A DNA stretch of 64,000 nucleotides from Staphylococcus canis (lineage in GTDB: Bacteria > Bacillota > Bacilli > Staphylococcales > Staphylococcaceae). The DNA is taken from positions 52,712 to 116,711 of the forward strand of contig NZ_JABANU010000004.1 in the NCBI RefSeq assembly GCF_016238445.1, in the 5' to 3' direction. Made by a program: the position numbers and the translations under genes. This document shows, in pieces, positions 62,301 through 64,000 of this stretch; the first letter of the stretch is position 1; every line of letters starts with the position of its first letter. The notes under the pieces were generated by a model, which was given only the letters and a program-made list of their open reading frames with translations, did not search any database and was not told the DNA's origin.

Positions 62301-64000
62301 GGTCAAGTGCTAACAACAACAGCTGATTCCTCTGGTGCATGGTCGATGACAGTACCTGAAAACAACCGATTAGCTTGGCAAGATACTGTTCAAGTCACAG
62401 CTTACAAAAATGGTGAAATCACTTCACAAACTGTTTCAGCTGAAGTGGTGGATACGATACGACCAGAAACACCAACGATTACACCAACACAAGCGGGAAG
62501 TCGTATTGTTAAAGGGACAGCAGTGCCTAATCATCAAGTTGAAGTAAGTTTTGAAGATGGTACAAAAGTGACAACAGTATCACAAAGTGATGGCACATGG
62601 TCTGTGAACGTACCAGATCATATTAATTTATTCTATCAATATCAATTAGTTGCGAAAACATTTGATGAAGCGGGCAATGATTCTTACATTACGATTTCTA
62701 ATGTTATTGATACAATTCGACCAACGCAACCAACTGTGACAGATACAGAAGCTGGCAGTCACATTGTATGGGGATATGGTGAAACGTATAAAGATCGTAT
62801 TTTAGTGCGCTTACCGGGAAATCAAGTGGTAACAACAAAAGTAGGACGTAATGGTACATGGATGATTGGAGTGCCGTGGGATATTAATTTAAAACCAGGA
62901 GATCAAATATATGCTTATGAAGTGGATGCTGCAGGCAATTATTCTGTAGCAGGCATTGGTAATGTGGTAGATACAAAAGCACCGGTCAAACCATTCGTAG
63001 AACCGATAACATCAGACTCATCAGTTGTTACAGGTCAAGCAGAACCAGGTAGTACGGTTAAAGTGATTTTCCCAGGAAATACAATACGAGAGGTACAAGC
63101 AGATACAACTGGAAAATATACTGTCAATGTACCATTGGATTTAACAGGTGGCGAAACGATTACTGTACAAGCAATTGATGCATCAAATAATGCGTCGGAA
63201 ATCACTACCGTAACTGTGACTGATGTCACAGCACCAGAGGCACCAACGGTGAATGAAGTAACGTCAGATGCGACATCAGTTACAGGAACAGGCGAGCCAG
63301 GAAGCACAGTGACGATTACGTTCCCAGACGGCACAACAGCAACAGGCACAGTCGGAGCCAACGGCAGTTATGAAGTGGCGATTCCAAGTGGTGTAGATCT
63401 TAACGGTGGCGAAGGACTACAAGTGACAACAACAGACGTGGCAGGAAACGCGTCACCAAGCACATCAACAACAGTAGTAGATACAACAGCACCAGAAGCA
63501 CCAACAGTGAATGAAGTAACGTCAGACGCGACATCAGTTACAGGAACAGGCGAACCAGGAAGTACAGTGACGATTACGTTCCCAGACGGCACAACAGCAA
63601 CAGGCACAGTCGGAGCCAACGGCAGTTATGAAGTGGCGATTCCAAGTGGTGTAGATCTTAACGGTGGCGAAGGACTACAAGTGACAACAACAGACGTGGC
63701 AGGAAACGCGTCACCAAGCACATCAACAACAGTAGTAGATACAACAGCACCAGAAGCACCAACAGTGAATGAAGTAACGTCAGACGCGACATCAGTTACA
63801 GGAACAGGCGAACCAGGAAGTACAGTGACGATTACGTTCCCAGACGGCACAACAGCAACAGGCACAGTAGGAACCAACGGCAGTTATGAAGTGGCGATTC
63901 CAAGTGGTGTAGATCTTAACGGTGGCGAAGGACTACAAGTGACAACAACAGACGTGGCAGGAAACGCGTCACCAAGCACATCAACAACAGTAGTAGATAC
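59322..64000 (+). CDS. YSIRK-type surface protein with M60-like metallopeptidase domain, 5' part (runs off window)
   Basis: At least 1559 residues from the ATG at 59322 (AGGAGG upstream), open to the right edge. Signal peptide with the YSIRK variant YAIRKFNVGIASVLFGATVLL; an acidic Ser/Thr-rich region to about residue 220. The M60-like protease domain (about 225-670) has HEIGH at residues 483-487 and a fitting third ligand Glu503, as in HExxH(x)nE enhancin-type mucinases. Next come linker domains (about 680-960), then Ig-like repeats of about 86 residues. The first four are diverged; the last three (from 63231) are almost identical. An LPXTG anchor is expected beyond the window. Likely a wall-attached protease for host glycoproteins such as mucins. 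Confidence 0.87.
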   Translation, partial: MNTRSHHNIGEHKRNKYAIRKFNVGIASVLFGATVLLTMAHDTKAAEIPTLSEQQSSQESTESISNENIDTTTTETTTSTETTENTTSDVVSESASVSSNEVHTTETPSEESVNVTQADTTTDTETDAIVPESGAVNEEAGPEAVQSIINEKKEVASEESQTVESTESSQKETKDLQNQTEPTPPKSDESQPVNERTQHTQPQTNSGFRAATDAVADPNMPAPEAQTKPITVDGINEQVYQKEIPVLAGSREAQTLGMQRGLRQGRESLGIILPENTNLYIRQSRPQNEADLRVSLMTNDGDYNKSATIPKSGEWVSVSTGIESAAFVYLPRGLNQIPLVDFYVENNQMKALPTYRRGQNQEAFETQWVDQDSSYAFVDGTYNAFLIPRVDRDRVLNMKNQQDPQALHNLDEMIDYYDNVIKQYNQWIGLNDDPTSVNFNLGQKYFTTANKNGYGLAYWSWDHMGSNDESMYGYLTKGWIALHEIGHGYDGHLISDPKMPLAEVWNNIFANEYQMNVENKDRGWLYKGDQTGFQKNMQDNVLDPQIHDKFGQYTVEERLDFMTRMVRLTSINGVTEMLQKVREKASEGLLMTDVPAWIGKYWLADRGYNGLAYFDLFNLDTPQYLEDRLNTYNNSYIYPLAMLIENEAERQKYVEKLGLATAYELVKSTDLADTTVTAPATVNLNLNGQQLANGAVVELVDGTTKVAQAVVENGVAVFDNVRAGVYKVVAPLSTTLALPEYAYLIVRENRKNEVTLDYPKIDAPHTALSQRISLIGLSDREFASVTYDPSTKAVTYLQRKGQPHYFFNDEYVHVTIEKQDGTVVYDKSFVGNAEQADLTQTFQMDYGDKITVMHREPGRRFIRRAETEALMTLPKASDKTVTYVLTEQGLMVEGETPTDVAARYTETMQNDVNALIQNMETSPEKDYRTQLYRLVQGVNEVASPDKEALLAQLEPYLDQQTTTPLTVNPIEYDNQTISGQTSNDARVEVTLPSGQVLTTTADSSGAWSMTVPENNRLAWQDTVQVTAYKNGEITSQTVSAEVVDTIRPETPTITPTQAGSRIVKGTAVPNHQVEVSFEDGTKVTTVSQSDGTWSVNVPDHINLFYQYQLVAKTFDEAGNDSYITISNVIDTIRPTQPTVTDTEAGSHIVWGYGETYKDRILVRLPGNQVVTTKVGRNGTWMIGVPWDINLKPGDQIYAYEVDAAGNYSVAGIGNVVDTKAPVKPFVEPITSDSSVVTGQAEPGSTVKVIFPGNTIREVQADTTGKYTVNVPLDLTGGETITVQAIDASNNASEITTVTVTDVTAPEAPTVNEVTSDATSVTGTGEPGSTVTITFPDGTTATGTVGANGSYEVAIPSGVDLNGGEGLQVTTTDVAGNASPSTSTTVVDTTAPEAPTVNEVTSDATSVTGTGEPGSTVTITFPDGTTATGTVGANGSYEVAIPSGVDLNGGEGLQVTTTDVAGNASPSTSTTVVDTTAPEAPTVNEVTSDATSVTGTGEPGSTVTITFPDGTTATGTVGTNGSYEVAIPSGVDLNGGEGLQVTTTDVAGNASPSTSTTVVD
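63231..64000 (+). repeat. 258-bp tandem repeats in the surface protein gene
   Basis: Units begin at 63231, 63489 and 63747 (exact 258-bp period, 86 codons: APEAPTVNEVTSDATSVTG..). The second and third differ at only a few bases in the visible part, the first at more. The repeat continues past the window, so copy number is unknown. Confidence 0.95.

Noticed and set aside
63035..63877. Three minus-strand frames with near-identical Val/Pro/Ser-rich products
   Set aside because: Antisense shadows of the 258-bp repeats in the surface protein gene.

Overview
The window is AT-rich Firmicute DNA and almost certainly Staphylococcus. Genus markers are the YSIRK-type surface precursors, a prepro-lipase pair, cidRAB, a FemA-family aminoacyltransferase closest to FmhA, SceD, and nikABCDE. 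Many gene starts use GTG or TTG behind strong GGAGG-type ribosome binding sites. I cannot fix the species from sequence alone. There are no rRNA or tRNA genes, no CRISPR array, no phage and no intact insertion sequence.

Layout. 1-8 kb: a secreted acidic Ser/Thr-rich protein running off the left edge, a YhgE/Pip membrane protein, a YrrT-like methyltransferase, QueH (queuosine synthesis), a YozE protein and a lipoprotein. 8-13.4 kb: an array of structured repeats, then the nickel importer nikABCDE. 13.4-24.2 kb: a cell-surface glycopolymer block with three large proteins carrying CDP-glycerol glycerophosphotransferase (TagF-type) domains, two of them fused to glycosyltransferases, plus a separate glycosyltransferase and GtaB. 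24.5-33.5 kb: a tandem pair of paralogous unknown membrane proteins, a nitroreductase, a fructosamine-kinase-like protein, a second structured-repeat array, a Yip1 protein and a YknXYZ-like ABC efflux system. 33.4-38.4 kb: a tandem duplication of lipase + 22-residue amphipathic peptide + terminator. One lipase is broken by an 11-bp deletion; the other has lost its C-terminal tail to a 1-bp frameshift.

38.6-47.5 kb is metal-oriented: a two-component system whose likely direct-repeat target precedes a DUF2231 protein and a CDF cation exporter; a urea transporter; and ureABC with no ureEFGD beside it. The UreC flap cysteine is replaced by Thr, and a Fur-like box lies just upstream of a good promoter. 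Next come a dCTP deaminase and a G3E (COG0523) GTPase behind a near-perfect Zur box.

47.5-64 kb: fmhA, a universal stress protein, a decayed ABC-F fragment, cidRAB, a nitroreductase, a membrane M23 peptidase, sceD with two WalR-like boxes nearby, a polyphosphate:AMP phosphotransferase, an alpha/beta hydrolase, a Bcr/CflA transporter, and a very large YSIRK surface protein with an M60-like HEIGH protease motif and tandem 86-residue Ig-like repeats running off the right edge.

Most notable observations: (1) an accessory-less urease with an altered active-site flap under a Fur-like box, which raises the possibility of an iron-type, nickel-independent urease; (2) a Zur-controlled dcd-G3E operon that could be a zinc-sparing route to dUMP; (3) duplicated tiny PSM-like peptides translationally coupled to lipase genes; (4) a repeat family whose nested stems covary between copies.
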